Of a DNA stretch of 19,475 bases, positions 12,981 through 19,475 are shown in pieces. The position numbers and the translations under genes were made by a program. Under the pieces are notes generated by a model. The model had not been told where the DNA came from and did not search any database. It saw only the letters and a program-made list of their open reading frames with translations. Every line of letters starts with the position of its first letter. The first letter of the stretch is position 1. Where the stretch lies: the NCBI GenBank assembly GCA_964355675.1, contig CAYHEC010000051.1, positions 1 through 19,475 of the forward strand, read 5' to 3'. The stretch is from CAMBDS01 sp964355675. Lineage in GTDB: Bacteria > Electryoneota > AABM5-125-24 > Hatepunaeales > Hatepunaeaceae.

Positions 12981-13922
12981 ATGCCAGAAACTGTGGCAAT
13001 TGTTGCCGATAATCTTCGGAAAACCTACTATCTCGGAGTGCGCAGACGTCCGGTCGTAGCATTGCGGGATGTTAGCTTTGAGGTTAAGCGTGGCGAAGTT
13101 TTCGCCTTTCTTGGCCTCAATGGTGCGGGCAAGACTACCACGATCAAAATGTTACTCGACCACGCCCGTCCCTCCGCCGGGCGTTGTTTTCTTTTTGGGA
13201 TCGATGCAAAATTCCCAAAATCGCGAGAACGTGTCGGCTATATGCCCGACCTCCCGAATTTTTATCGATTTCTCACTGCGGCTGAATTACTCGACTATTT
13301 CGGAAGACTGCATGGTCTTTCAAGGCATGATCGTAATTCCAGAAGCGAGAAGTTAATCAATCTTGTAGGTCTTAAAGGCCGAGAGAGTGAGCCCCTGAAA
13401 GGATTCTCACGAGGAATGCTCCAGAGGGTTGGATTGGCGCAAGCGCTGATTGGCGACCCGGAACTATTGATTTTGGATGAACCGCTGGGAGGGCTTGATC
13501 CGGTGGGTCGTTACGAATTTCATAACATTATTCAAACGCTTAAAACCGACGGACGCACAATCTTTTTCAGTTCTCATATTTTGGAAGACGCTCAAAAGAT
13601 TGCCGACCGCGTTGGCATCATCCATCAGGGAACTCTGGTCGTTTCTGGAACGATGTCCGAGCTTGTCAAGCAACAATCTGGCTACGAAATCGAGCTTTAT
13701 AGCTCTCAGAATACTCCCACTATCGAGAAAATGGCTGAAGAGAAAGGGTGGAATCTAACCCGAAGTGAATCCGTTATATCGATTACTATTCCAAATGAAA
13801 CTGAAATCCAAGAGGTGGTGAGTCTTGCCTCGATTAATAATGTCATGATCCATTCTATTATTCCATTGCAAAAAAGTTTGGAAGATGTATTTATTTCAGA
13901 ACTCGAGAAATGGAAACACTAA
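12981..13922 (+). CDS. ABC transporter ATP-binding protein (ABC-2 type exporter)
   Basis: 313 residues. Walker A GLNGAGKT (45-52), Q-loop region VGYMPD, a variant signature FSRGM (142-146) in place of LSGGQ, Walker B LLILDEP with Asp166 and Glu167, D-loop GGLDP and switch His199 (SSHI). The C-terminal 80 residues form the extra domain common in the CcmA/NatA-type ATPases of ABC-2 exporters. It energises export by the permease that follows; the two reading frames overlap by 13 bases. Substrate unknown. Start is the ATG at 12981; upstream pairing is weak. Confidence 0.93.
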   Translation: MPETVAIVADNLRKTYYLGVRRRPVVALRDVSFEVKRGEVFAFLGLNGAGKTTTIKMLLDHARPSAGRCFLFGIDAKFPKSRERVGYMPDLPNFYRFLTAAELLDYFGRLHGLSRHDRNSRSEKLINLVGLKGRESEPLKGFSRGMLQRVGLAQALIGDPELLILDEPLGGLDPVGRYEFHNIIQTLKTDGRTIFFSSHILEDAQKIADRVGIIHQGTLVVSGTMSELVKQQSGYEIELYSSQNTPTIEKMAEEKGWNLTRSESVISITIPNETEIQEVVSLASINNVMIHSIIPLQKSLEDVFISELEKWKH

Positions 13923-14686
13923 ACAGAATAACTGCCGTTACTTTGACAACGTTTCGCGAGACTATTCGTAATAAAGTGTTGCTGAATCTTTTCGGATTTG
14001 CTACGGCGTTGATGGCACTCGGATGGGTTGTCAGCAATTGGTCACTGGGTGAGCCAGAGAAAATAATCAGCGATATTGGGTTGACGGTCACTACCCTATC
14101 CGGGATCGCGATCGCACTTTTTAGCGGTATTGTGCTCGTCTGGGGAGAAGTTGATCAAAAAACGATCTTGCCAATCCTCGCAAAACCACTCCCGAGACGG
14201 GAATTCGTTGCCGGGAAATTTCTTGGTTTTTCAGGTGCAGTCTCGTTAGTTTATGCTGGGATGAATCTGTTGCTCATTCTTCTCCTTGCCGCGATTGGGG
14301 GAGGTGTTACCATGAAGATACTTGCGGCTATTTATCTATCCTGGTGGGAAATATTAATCGTAATTGCGTTGGCATTACTTTTTTCGTCTTTCAGTTCGCC
14401 TACTTTAAGCGCTCTTTATACCATCATGCTTTTTATTGCAGGTCGGTTCAGCTCCGACATCAGGCTTTTTATTGCGGACAATCCACTCGACTACTCTCGG
14501 CCAATTCTGGAAGCTGTTTATGCCTTGATCCCACATCTTGGAGTTTTCAATATCCGACTCGAGGCGGTCCATAATCTGCCAATTGGTACTGAAAGGATAT
14601 TAATTCCAACATTATACGGAGTATTATACTGCACAGTGTTATTAATTCTCGCCATGTTTGTTTTTAGAAGAAGAGATCTTGCTTGA
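13910..14686 (+). CDS. ABC-2 family transporter permease
   Basis: 258 residues with about six hydrophobic helices (near 28-42, 56-78, 105-130, 136-160, 165-178, 230-250). The FRETIRNKVL amphipathic start and the segment GEVDQKTILPILAKPLPRREFVAGKFLG match the NosY/ABC-2 permease pattern. It overlaps the ATPase gene upstream and the TPR-like gene downstream, so the three are almost certainly one operon. Inner-membrane half of an exporter; substrate not predictable from sequence. Confidence 0.9.
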   Translation: METLNRITAVTLTTFRETIRNKVLLNLFGFATALMALGWVVSNWSLGEPEKIISDIGLTVTTLSGIAIALFSGIVLVWGEVDQKTILPILAKPLPRREFVAGKFLGFSGAVSLVYAGMNLLLILLLAAIGGGVTMKILAAIYLSWWEILIVIALALLFSSFSSPTLSALYTIMLFIAGRFSSDIRLFIADNPLDYSRPILEAVYALIPHLGVFNIRLEAVHNLPIGTERILIPTLYGVLYCTVLLILAMFVFRRRDLA

Positions 14687-15569
14687 GGAAACTATCAACG
14701 AAAGGCTGAAAGATGGGCTTATCCTGGGGGTAGGATCCTTAGCTTTGGCAGGAGTCATTGCGTTGCAGGCAAACCTCGACACGCTGACTTTGCGCCAGCC
14801 TTCGGCTGATTTACTTTACCTTCCTGACAGGAGAGTAATTCATGCGTTGGTGCTTGGCGATGACGCAACCGGAGCTGATATTCTTTGGTTGCGAGGCGTT
14901 TTTTATATAGCCGCCAATGATGTCGAAGAGAAGCAAGAGCGATATTTTGCCAATCTTACGACGAAAGCTACTCCGGCTTCTGTTGGGGGACGTCAGGTAA
15001 GTTATGCCGATGCCGATTTCCGCTCTGATCCACGCCTTAAATCGATATTTTATTGGAATATTAATAGTAAAGACGCGCCGCAGTTACTTAATCTGGTCCA
15101 AAGAGTGACTGATCTCGACCCGAATTTCGCGACCCCTTATGTGTATGCCGCAATGAGTCTGGCGATGTTTTACGGACGCTACGCCGAAGCAAGGGAAATC
15201 ATCGACAAAGGAGTAATAAACTGTTCTGACAAATGGGAGCCGCTTTATCATCGAGGATTTCTGCGACTGTTTTACGAGAATGACAAGATTGGCGCCGCTG
15301 AAGACATTCGCCATGCGGCGCTGTTGCCCGGCGTTCCGACCATCGTTATTCAGCTTGCCGCGGCTTTGGAAGTTGGAGCGGGAAACCGGGATGTGGCAAT
15401 CGATTTTCTAAGAAGCCTTCGTGAGGTGACAACCGATGAAGTTTTGATGAAGAAGATCGACGACATGCTCAACGTTTACGGAAGTGGAATGAAAGTTCAG
15501 AAATCTATAAATGAAAACCAGGTTGGTGGGTTTCTCGATTCGTTATATAACGATCTCCTGACCAACTAA
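14679..15569 (+). CDS. Membrane-anchored TPR-like protein linked to the ABC exporter
   Basis: About 296 residues from TTG 14679, which has AGAAGAAGAG just upstream and overlaps the permease by eight bases; a TTG at 14658 is a less likely alternative. One hydrophobic helix near the N-terminus (LILGVGSLALAGVIAL) suggests an anchor with the rest outside the cytoplasm. The segment ADILWLRGVFYIA and the later LDPNFATPYVYAAMSLAMFYGRYAEAREIIDKG contain helical repeats of the TPR type. Similar proteins often follow ABC-2 ATPase/permease pairs, where they may be accessory or assembly factors; no function is established here. Confidence 0.8.
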   Translation: MLEETINERLKDGLILGVGSLALAGVIALQANLDTLTLRQPSADLLYLPDRRVIHALVLGDDATGADILWLRGVFYIAANDVEEKQERYFANLTTKATPASVGGRQVSYADADFRSDPRLKSIFYWNINSKDAPQLLNLVQRVTDLDPNFATPYVYAAMSLAMFYGRYAEAREIIDKGVINCSDKWEPLYHRGFLRLFYENDKIGAAEDIRHAALLPGVPTIVIQLAAALEVGAGNRDVAIDFLRSLREVTTDEVLMKKIDDMLNVYGSGMKVQKSINENQVGGFLDSLYNDLLTN

Positions 15570-15589
15570 TAAATATCAAGAGCCGTTAT

Positions 15590-15622
15590 CGATACAATCT
15601 GAACAAACTCAGACTTGTATCG
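15590..15622 (+). terminator. Probable terminator after the ABC operon
   Basis: CGATACAA-TCTGA, loop ACAAAC, TCAGA-C-TTGTATCG: a 13-bp stem with one bulge, 20 bases after the stop, followed by TTGTTATTTG on the plus strand. Confidence 0.5.
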
Positions 15623-15674
15623 TTGTTATTTGTCGAACTTATAAATATAACAAGTTGTTTGATTAACGAGAAGA

Positions 15675-15697
15675 AAAACGTATATTTGATACGTTTT
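15675..15697. terminator. AT-rich hairpin, possible second terminator
   Basis: AAAACGTAT, loop ATTTG, ATACGTTTT: a perfect 9-bp stem with A and T ends, about 45 bases before the small membrane protein gene. Confidence 0.35.
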
Positions 15698-15742
15698 CGA
15701 CGGGTTACCTTGCAACAACAACTATAGGATTTGCTTCACCCA

Positions 15743-16018
15743 ATGGATTTACTCGCCCTGTTTTCAGATCTGCTTTTGTTTAGTGCCATCTTCCTGTTTG
15801 TTATGGGAGCGGTCTTTTTTTTCGTGCCGCTAATTTTGGTTCGATGGAATGAAATAGGAAACAGATTTATAACCGAATCGCCTCCTTCTGCTGAGCGGTC
15901 GATACTCAGCAGGATATTCTCCCCCGACTATGCAATATTTGCAAATCATCGAGTCACTGGTGGGGTGATGTGGGGACTTTCTTCGCTATTTTTTCTTATC
16001 TACCATCTTTACAGTTAG
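15743..16018 (+). CDS. Small membrane protein of unknown function
   Basis: 91 residues from ATG 15743; a TTG at 15731 would add four residues but stands against the TAGGA motif. Two adjacent hydrophobic stretches (about 5-22 and 24-36) and a third at the C-terminus (VMWGLSSLFFLIYHLY) suggest three transmembrane helices with a soluble loop (ITESPPSAERSILSRIFSPDYAIFANHRV). I do not recognise the family. It lies 50 bases before the nuclease-helicase gene, same strand. Confidence rests on hydrophobic pattern and gene packing. Confidence 0.65.
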   Translation: MDLLALFSDLLLFSAIFLFVMGAVFFFVPLILVRWNEIGNRFITESPPSAERSILSRIFSPDYAIFANHRVTGGVMWGLSSLFFLIYHLYS

Positions 16019-16068
16019 ATCATTTATCCGCTTCTTTTCGATGAGACCAACCTGATGATTCCTATTCG

Positions 16069-18447
16069 ATGAGGAGGGTGTTCTCGGCAACACCTGGCGG
16101 AATCGCTGAAATCTACCGAGAATTTGAATCCGACTCGCTCTATTTTATTCCCGCCCGGACTCTTTTAGGTCGCGAGATTCATCGTCAGGAACAGCGCCGC
16201 CGCCTCGGGTGGGAGTCTGAGTTTTCTCTGAAGCACTCCTACACGTCAGCCAATGGTGACGAACTTCATATCTCAGGCCGTGCCGATTTGGTTTGCCGGA
16301 CGCCTGATGCAACCCAGATCGTTGAACTCAAAAGTGTTGCTATGGCTCCACTTCAATTCTCGAATATTATCGAAGCTCCTCAATCGTTCGTGGTTCAAAC
16401 CGTAATTTACGCCTACCTCCTCTCGGAACTATTTCATACTCCTCCTGCGCTGGTTCATCCCAAACTCCTTTGTATCAACATCGCCGACAATGGTCGCCGG
16501 GAATGGACGCTTTCCTGGGAGACTTCTCAGGTCGAAGATTATTTCGAACGATATATCGGAGAAAGGCGAGGCGCTGAGGCGCAACGGCTAAGGGAACAGC
16601 GCAGAAGAGCCTCCTTATCAAAAAAAATTGTCTTCCCGTTAAACCAAATTCGGCCAGCTCAGCAATTAATTGTCGAGTCAATCGAAATGGCTCTTCCAGA
16701 GAATGGTGACGTACTCATTGACGCACCACCCGGGAGTGGCAAAACGCTTGCCGTATTAACGTCAGCCCTCAAAGTTGCGCTCGGTAATGGTTCTCAGCTT
16801 TTCTATGCCACAGCAAAAGGGGGCGGGAGAAATCCGATTCGCAAAGCGGTCGAACAAATTTCGCCCTCTTCACCCTTATTGAGCGTTGTATTTCTGGCGT
16901 CGCAGAGGGAAATCTGTGACACCGCCCAAGGCAACCCAACATGCCGACGTTGCACCGCAGATTTTAAAGAGAATGCAGGTGATCATTCCGAACTTCCTTC
17001 CATTCTGAAGGATGGGGGAGTCTTCGATACTGCCAAATTGTGTGATCTCGCCAATCAACATGGATGCTGTGCAGTAGATCTCGCTCATTCAACAGCGTCA
17101 CAGGCTGACCTCTTGGTAGGTGATTACAATTTCCTGTTTGATCCGGGTGCGAAACTTAAAATATTTAGACAGGACGAATCCCTGAACTGGTATCTGGCTG
17201 GCGATGAAGCTCACAATCTGCCGAGCCGGATGCGAACTAATTTGTCTTCAGAAATCAAACTTGCGGAATTAGAGCGATTGTGGAGTTTTGTGACTGATGA
17301 TCTTTGGCGATTTAATGATTTGAATGCTATCGAAGATCTTAGGTTGTCTTTCAAGAATATTAAAGAATGGTTAGAGGTTCAAATTCAGCAGGGAGATCCG
17401 GGGGCGACTGTCGAAGTTGAGTTCTCTCTCAACGAAATCGAGATTCTTAGTGAGACTTTTGCTACTACTTCCGGCATCGTGCTTGCCGCAGTCGCTCAAA
17501 GAATCTACGACGAAGCCCGCCAAGCACTCTACGAAATCCTTGCATCAATCCGTCATTTTGCTCGCATAGCCAAACTGGAGCGTGGCCGATATATCCATTT
17601 CGTCGAGTTCGACGGAGGAATCATAGGAATAAAATGCCTTGATCCTTCTCAAGAAATCGCCGAAGTGCTGAACCAATTAAGGGGATTTGTACTATTTTCA
17701 GGAACACTCAGCCCGATCGATCAATTCCGGCGCGAAATCGGTGAACCGGCAAGACCATACGTCGAACTGAATATCGGTCGCGATCTTGCTTGTGATGACA
17801 GGCTGCTTGTGCTTAATGCGCCCGGTATCGACACCTTCAAACGACTGAGGGACCAAACCGCTCGAAAGGTCGCGAGGGCAATAGAAAATTTTTCGTCACT
17901 TTCACCGGGATCGATATTAGTAGTTTTCCCATCTTATGAGTATCTTTACAATATTTCTGCTATATTAGTGTCAACCAAATTGACCGTCCTGATTCAGAAG
18001 CCGGATATGACCTTTGCCGAGCGAATTGAATTCAAACGAAGTTTCGGAAACTCGGCCGGTAAAATGGTGGGATTGGTAGTGGCAGGGGGACAATTCAGCG
18101 AAGCAGAAGACTATCCCGGCGAAGCCTGTGTCGGCGTCGCAATCGTCGGACCCTGTCTGCCGCCTGCCGATCCCTGGAAAGAGGCGCTTGCCGCCTATTG
18201 GTATGACAATGGCTACGATGGCCGAGCGGCGGTTTATCTTATACCTGCGGTAAAGAAAGTCGTTCAGTCTGCCGGACGCATGCTCCGATTGGACAGTGAC
18301 CGCGGTATCGTCCTGTTGATCGACGACAGATTTGGCAGAGATCCCATACTTTCCCTTCTTCCCACAGCATGGCAAGATATGATTTTGAATCATCATAGTG
18401 ATTGGGAGGTGGCGGCGAAGGAATTCTGGGAAAATCAGAATAAGTAA
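16069..18447 (+). CDS. PD-(D/E)XK nuclease fused to XPD/DinG-type Fe-S helicase
   Basis: 792 residues. The N-terminal 190 form a RecB/Cas4-like nuclease: Asp73 (GRADLV), Glu86-x-Lys88 (VELKS) and Gln110-x3-Tyr114 (QTVIYAY). The rest is a superfamily 2 helicase: Walker A PPGSGKT (Lys225), DEAH 379-382, LFSGTLSP, and motif VI QSAGRMLR (Gln733, Arg737, Arg740) followed by DDRF. Between motifs I and II lie cysteines 283, 292, 295, 325, 333 and 334; the spacing C-x8-C-x2-C-x29-C fits the 4Fe-4S cluster of XPD. It should unwind DNA 5'-3' and cut single strands, in repair or recombination. The ATG at 16069 is the first start after an in-frame TGA (16042); its ribosome site is poor. All nuclease and helicase motifs are intact. 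Confidence 0.88.
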   Translation: MRRVFSATPGGIAEIYREFESDSLYFIPARTLLGREIHRQEQRRRLGWESEFSLKHSYTSANGDELHISGRADLVCRTPDATQIVELKSVAMAPLQFSNIIEAPQSFVVQTVIYAYLLSELFHTPPALVHPKLLCINIADNGRREWTLSWETSQVEDYFERYIGERRGAEAQRLREQRRRASLSKKIVFPLNQIRPAQQLIVESIEMALPENGDVLIDAPPGSGKTLAVLTSALKVALGNGSQLFYATAKGGGRNPIRKAVEQISPSSPLLSVVFLASQREICDTAQGNPTCRRCTADFKENAGDHSELPSILKDGGVFDTAKLCDLANQHGCCAVDLAHSTASQADLLVGDYNFLFDPGAKLKIFRQDESLNWYLAGDEAHNLPSRMRTNLSSEIKLAELERLWSFVTDDLWRFNDLNAIEDLRLSFKNIKEWLEVQIQQGDPGATVEVEFSLNEIEILSETFATTSGIVLAAVAQRIYDEARQALYEILASIRHFARIAKLERGRYIHFVEFDGGIIGIKCLDPSQEIAEVLNQLRGFVLFSGTLSPIDQFRREIGEPARPYVELNIGRDLACDDRLLVLNAPGIDTFKRLRDQTARKVARAIENFSSLSPGSILVVFPSYEYLYNISAILVSTKLTVLIQKPDMTFAERIEFKRSFGNSAGKMVGLVVAGGQFSEAEDYPGEACVGVAIVGPCLPPADPWKEALAAYWYDNGYDGRAAVYLIPAVKKVVQSAGRMLRLDSDRGIVLLIDDRFGRDPILSLLPTAWQDMILNHHSDWEVAAKEFWENQNK

Positions 18448-18456
18448 GCTAATGAT

Positions 18457-18512
18457 CTTGGAGGAGGGACTTCAGTCCGTCCTTGAGGGCGGGTTAAAAC
18501 CCGCGCTCCAAG
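18457..18512. repeat. Two-hairpin palindromic element enclosed by an outer stem
   Basis: An outer stem CTTGGAG/CTCCAAG (18457-18463, 18506-18512) encloses one hairpin GGACT-TC-AGTCC (18467-18478) and another GCGGGTT-AA-AACCCGC (18489-18504), forming a cruciform or three-way junction. It lies between the helicase and hydrolase genes and could also end helicase transcription. Confidence 0.65.
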
Positions 18513-18536
18513 AGTTTCGAGAGAGGAATTAGTTTG

Positions 18537-19343
18537 ATGGCAGATGCTGACGCAAATACGACGGTAGAACAAACCGGAATATACCCAACTGCGAGCTTGA
18601 TCTGTTCTGAAGAGGGGCAGGGCACGCCTCCACTGCTTCTGCTTCATGGATGGGGTGGCGATGAACAGACTTTACGGCTGATATCCGACCGCATTGCCGG
18701 CCACCGTCAGACCGTACGCATTGCCCTGCCCGGATTCGGTCGGTCGGCTGAACCACCCCTGCCATGGGGAACTTGGGACTATGTGGACGTCATTCACCGA
18801 TGGATTGTGGAGCATTTCCCTAATCAGTCCCTCGATATTGTCGCCCATAGTTTTGGCGGTCGAGTAGCCATCGGACTGGCCGCCCGCCATCCTGATACGG
18901 TAAACAGGCTCGTTTTGATCGGCTGTGCCGGACTAAGACCAAAAAGATCGCTTAATGTGAAGTTGAAAAGATTTTACTCGAAACAGCTCCGCATGATTGG
19001 CGGTCTAATTGGCGGCACGATCGCGACCAAGATCGAAAAAGCGCGGCAACAACTTGGATCGGAAGACTGGCGGAGGGCTTCGCCATTAATGAGGGGGACG
19101 CTGAGCAAAGTTCTCGATGAAGACCTGTCCTGCGATCTCAAAAAAATCAAGCATCCGACGCTTCTAATTTGGGGAAAGCGGGATACTGCCACTCCGCTCT
19201 GGATGGGACGGGCGATGGAACTGCTTATTCCGGGGGCAAAGTTAGTAGTTATAGAAAAGGCAGGGCATTACTGTTTTATCGACAAGCCGGGGGACACCAT
19301 TGCGGCAATCTGGAAGCACTTTGATTTGCCCGAAGCATGGTAG
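18537..19343 (+). CDS. Alpha/beta hydrolase
   Basis: 268 residues from ATG 18537, nine bases after GAGAGGA; a TTG directly before it is less likely. Oxyanion segment LLHGWGGDEQT, nucleophile elbow AHSFGG with Ser105, acid Asp216 (GKRDTATP) and base His244 (AGHYCF) complete the catalytic triad. There is a lid region (about 125-190) rich in Lys/Arg. It belongs to the large family of esterase, lipase, dehalogenase and C-C hydrolase relatives; the substrate cannot be told from sequence. No signal peptide, so cytoplasmic. Stand-alone gene following a palindromic element. Confidence 0.9.
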   Translation: MADADANTTVEQTGIYPTASLICSEEGQGTPPLLLLHGWGGDEQTLRLISDRIAGHRQTVRIALPGFGRSAEPPLPWGTWDYVDVIHRWIVEHFPNQSLDIVAHSFGGRVAIGLAARHPDTVNRLVLIGCAGLRPKRSLNVKLKRFYSKQLRMIGGLIGGTIATKIEKARQQLGSEDWRRASPLMRGTLSKVLDEDLSCDLKKIKHPTLLIWGKRDTATPLWMGRAMELLIPGAKLVVIEKAGHYCFIDKPGDTIAAIWKHFDLPEAW

Positions 19344-19378
19344 GAATGAAAATTTTAGAAATGTGAGCGCATTAAAAT

Positions 19379-19402
19379 CTGTCAACCCTCTGGGGTTGAC
19401 AG
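19379..19402. repeat. Short palindromic repeat, type B (inverse orientation)
   Basis: CTGTCAACC, loop CTCTGG, GGTTGACAG: a perfect 9-bp stem. The core is the reverse complement of the element at 2967-2996, including the loop, though the two are 16 kb apart. Confidence 0.8.
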
Positions 19403-19439
19403 CTTACGGGGATGTTGCGACAGGGTGTCCTCGAGTTCT

Positions 19440-19470
19440 TTGAAATATTCCTATTATAGGATTTAATAAT
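19440..19470 (+). promoter_or_regulatory. Possible promoter for a gene beyond the right edge
   Basis: TTGAAA (19440-19445), 18-base spacer, TAATAAT (19464-19470). An 11-nt palindrome CCTATTATAGG (19450-19460) lies in the spacer and could be an operator. The downstream gene is not visible. Confidence 0.3.
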
Positions 19471-19475
19471 ACTTG

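Noticed and set aside
15743..18447. A complete new anti-phage system around the nuclease-helicase
   Set aside because: Only one uncharacterised membrane protein lies beside it; the other neighbours (ABC trio, hydrolase) look like ordinary housekeeping or envelope genes.

Overview
The window looks like chromosomal DNA of a Gram-negative bacterium of the FCB superphylum or a related uncultured lineage. This is inference. The support is an exported subtilisin ending in a PNPFN-type C-terminal sorting domain, a LapA/LapB pair (envelope lipopolysaccharide control), sigma-54-driven type IV pilin-like genes, several TTG starts, and many short imperfect palindromes scattered between genes. I see no phage, transposase, CRISPR array or rRNA.

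Layout. Positions 1-2456 hold two genes on the minus strand: a large exported protein (seven-repeat beta-propeller plus Ig/PKD-like domains, running off the left edge) and a small exported protein of unknown function. Positions 2457-3183 are a non-coding stretch packed with palindromes. From 3184 all protein genes are on the plus strand: lapA-lapB (3184-4754); a repeat-rich spacer with a minus-strand CAT-anticodon tRNA that departs from the canonical pattern; an exported subtilisin (5254-7971); a compact run nnr - vanZ-like - ssb - UshA-like pseudo-enzyme (8062-11355); a strong sigma-54 promoter followed by three tandem prepilin genes (11588-12879); an ABC ATPase, permease and membrane-anchored TPR-like protein (12981-15569); a small membrane protein; a PD-(D/E)XK nuclease fused to an XPD/DinG-type iron-sulfur helicase (16069-18447); and an alpha/beta hydrolase (18537-19343).

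How the genes relate. LapA/LapB tune LPS synthesis at the inner membrane. Nnr repairs damaged NAD(P)H and sits in a tightly packed run with a VanZ-like membrane protein and SSB. The pilin cassette appears to be a separately regulated unit: a near-consensus -24/-12 promoter, upstream inverted repeats suited to an enhancer-binding protein, and a 13-bp stem-loop after the first pilin that could make it the dominant product. The ABC trio overlaps gene to gene and is probably one operon.

The best candidates for something less described are the single-polypeptide nuclease-helicase, the three-pilin sigma-54 cassette, the family of short palindromes (one lying inside a reading frame), and the atypical tRNA. 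I see no convincing new defence or mobile system.
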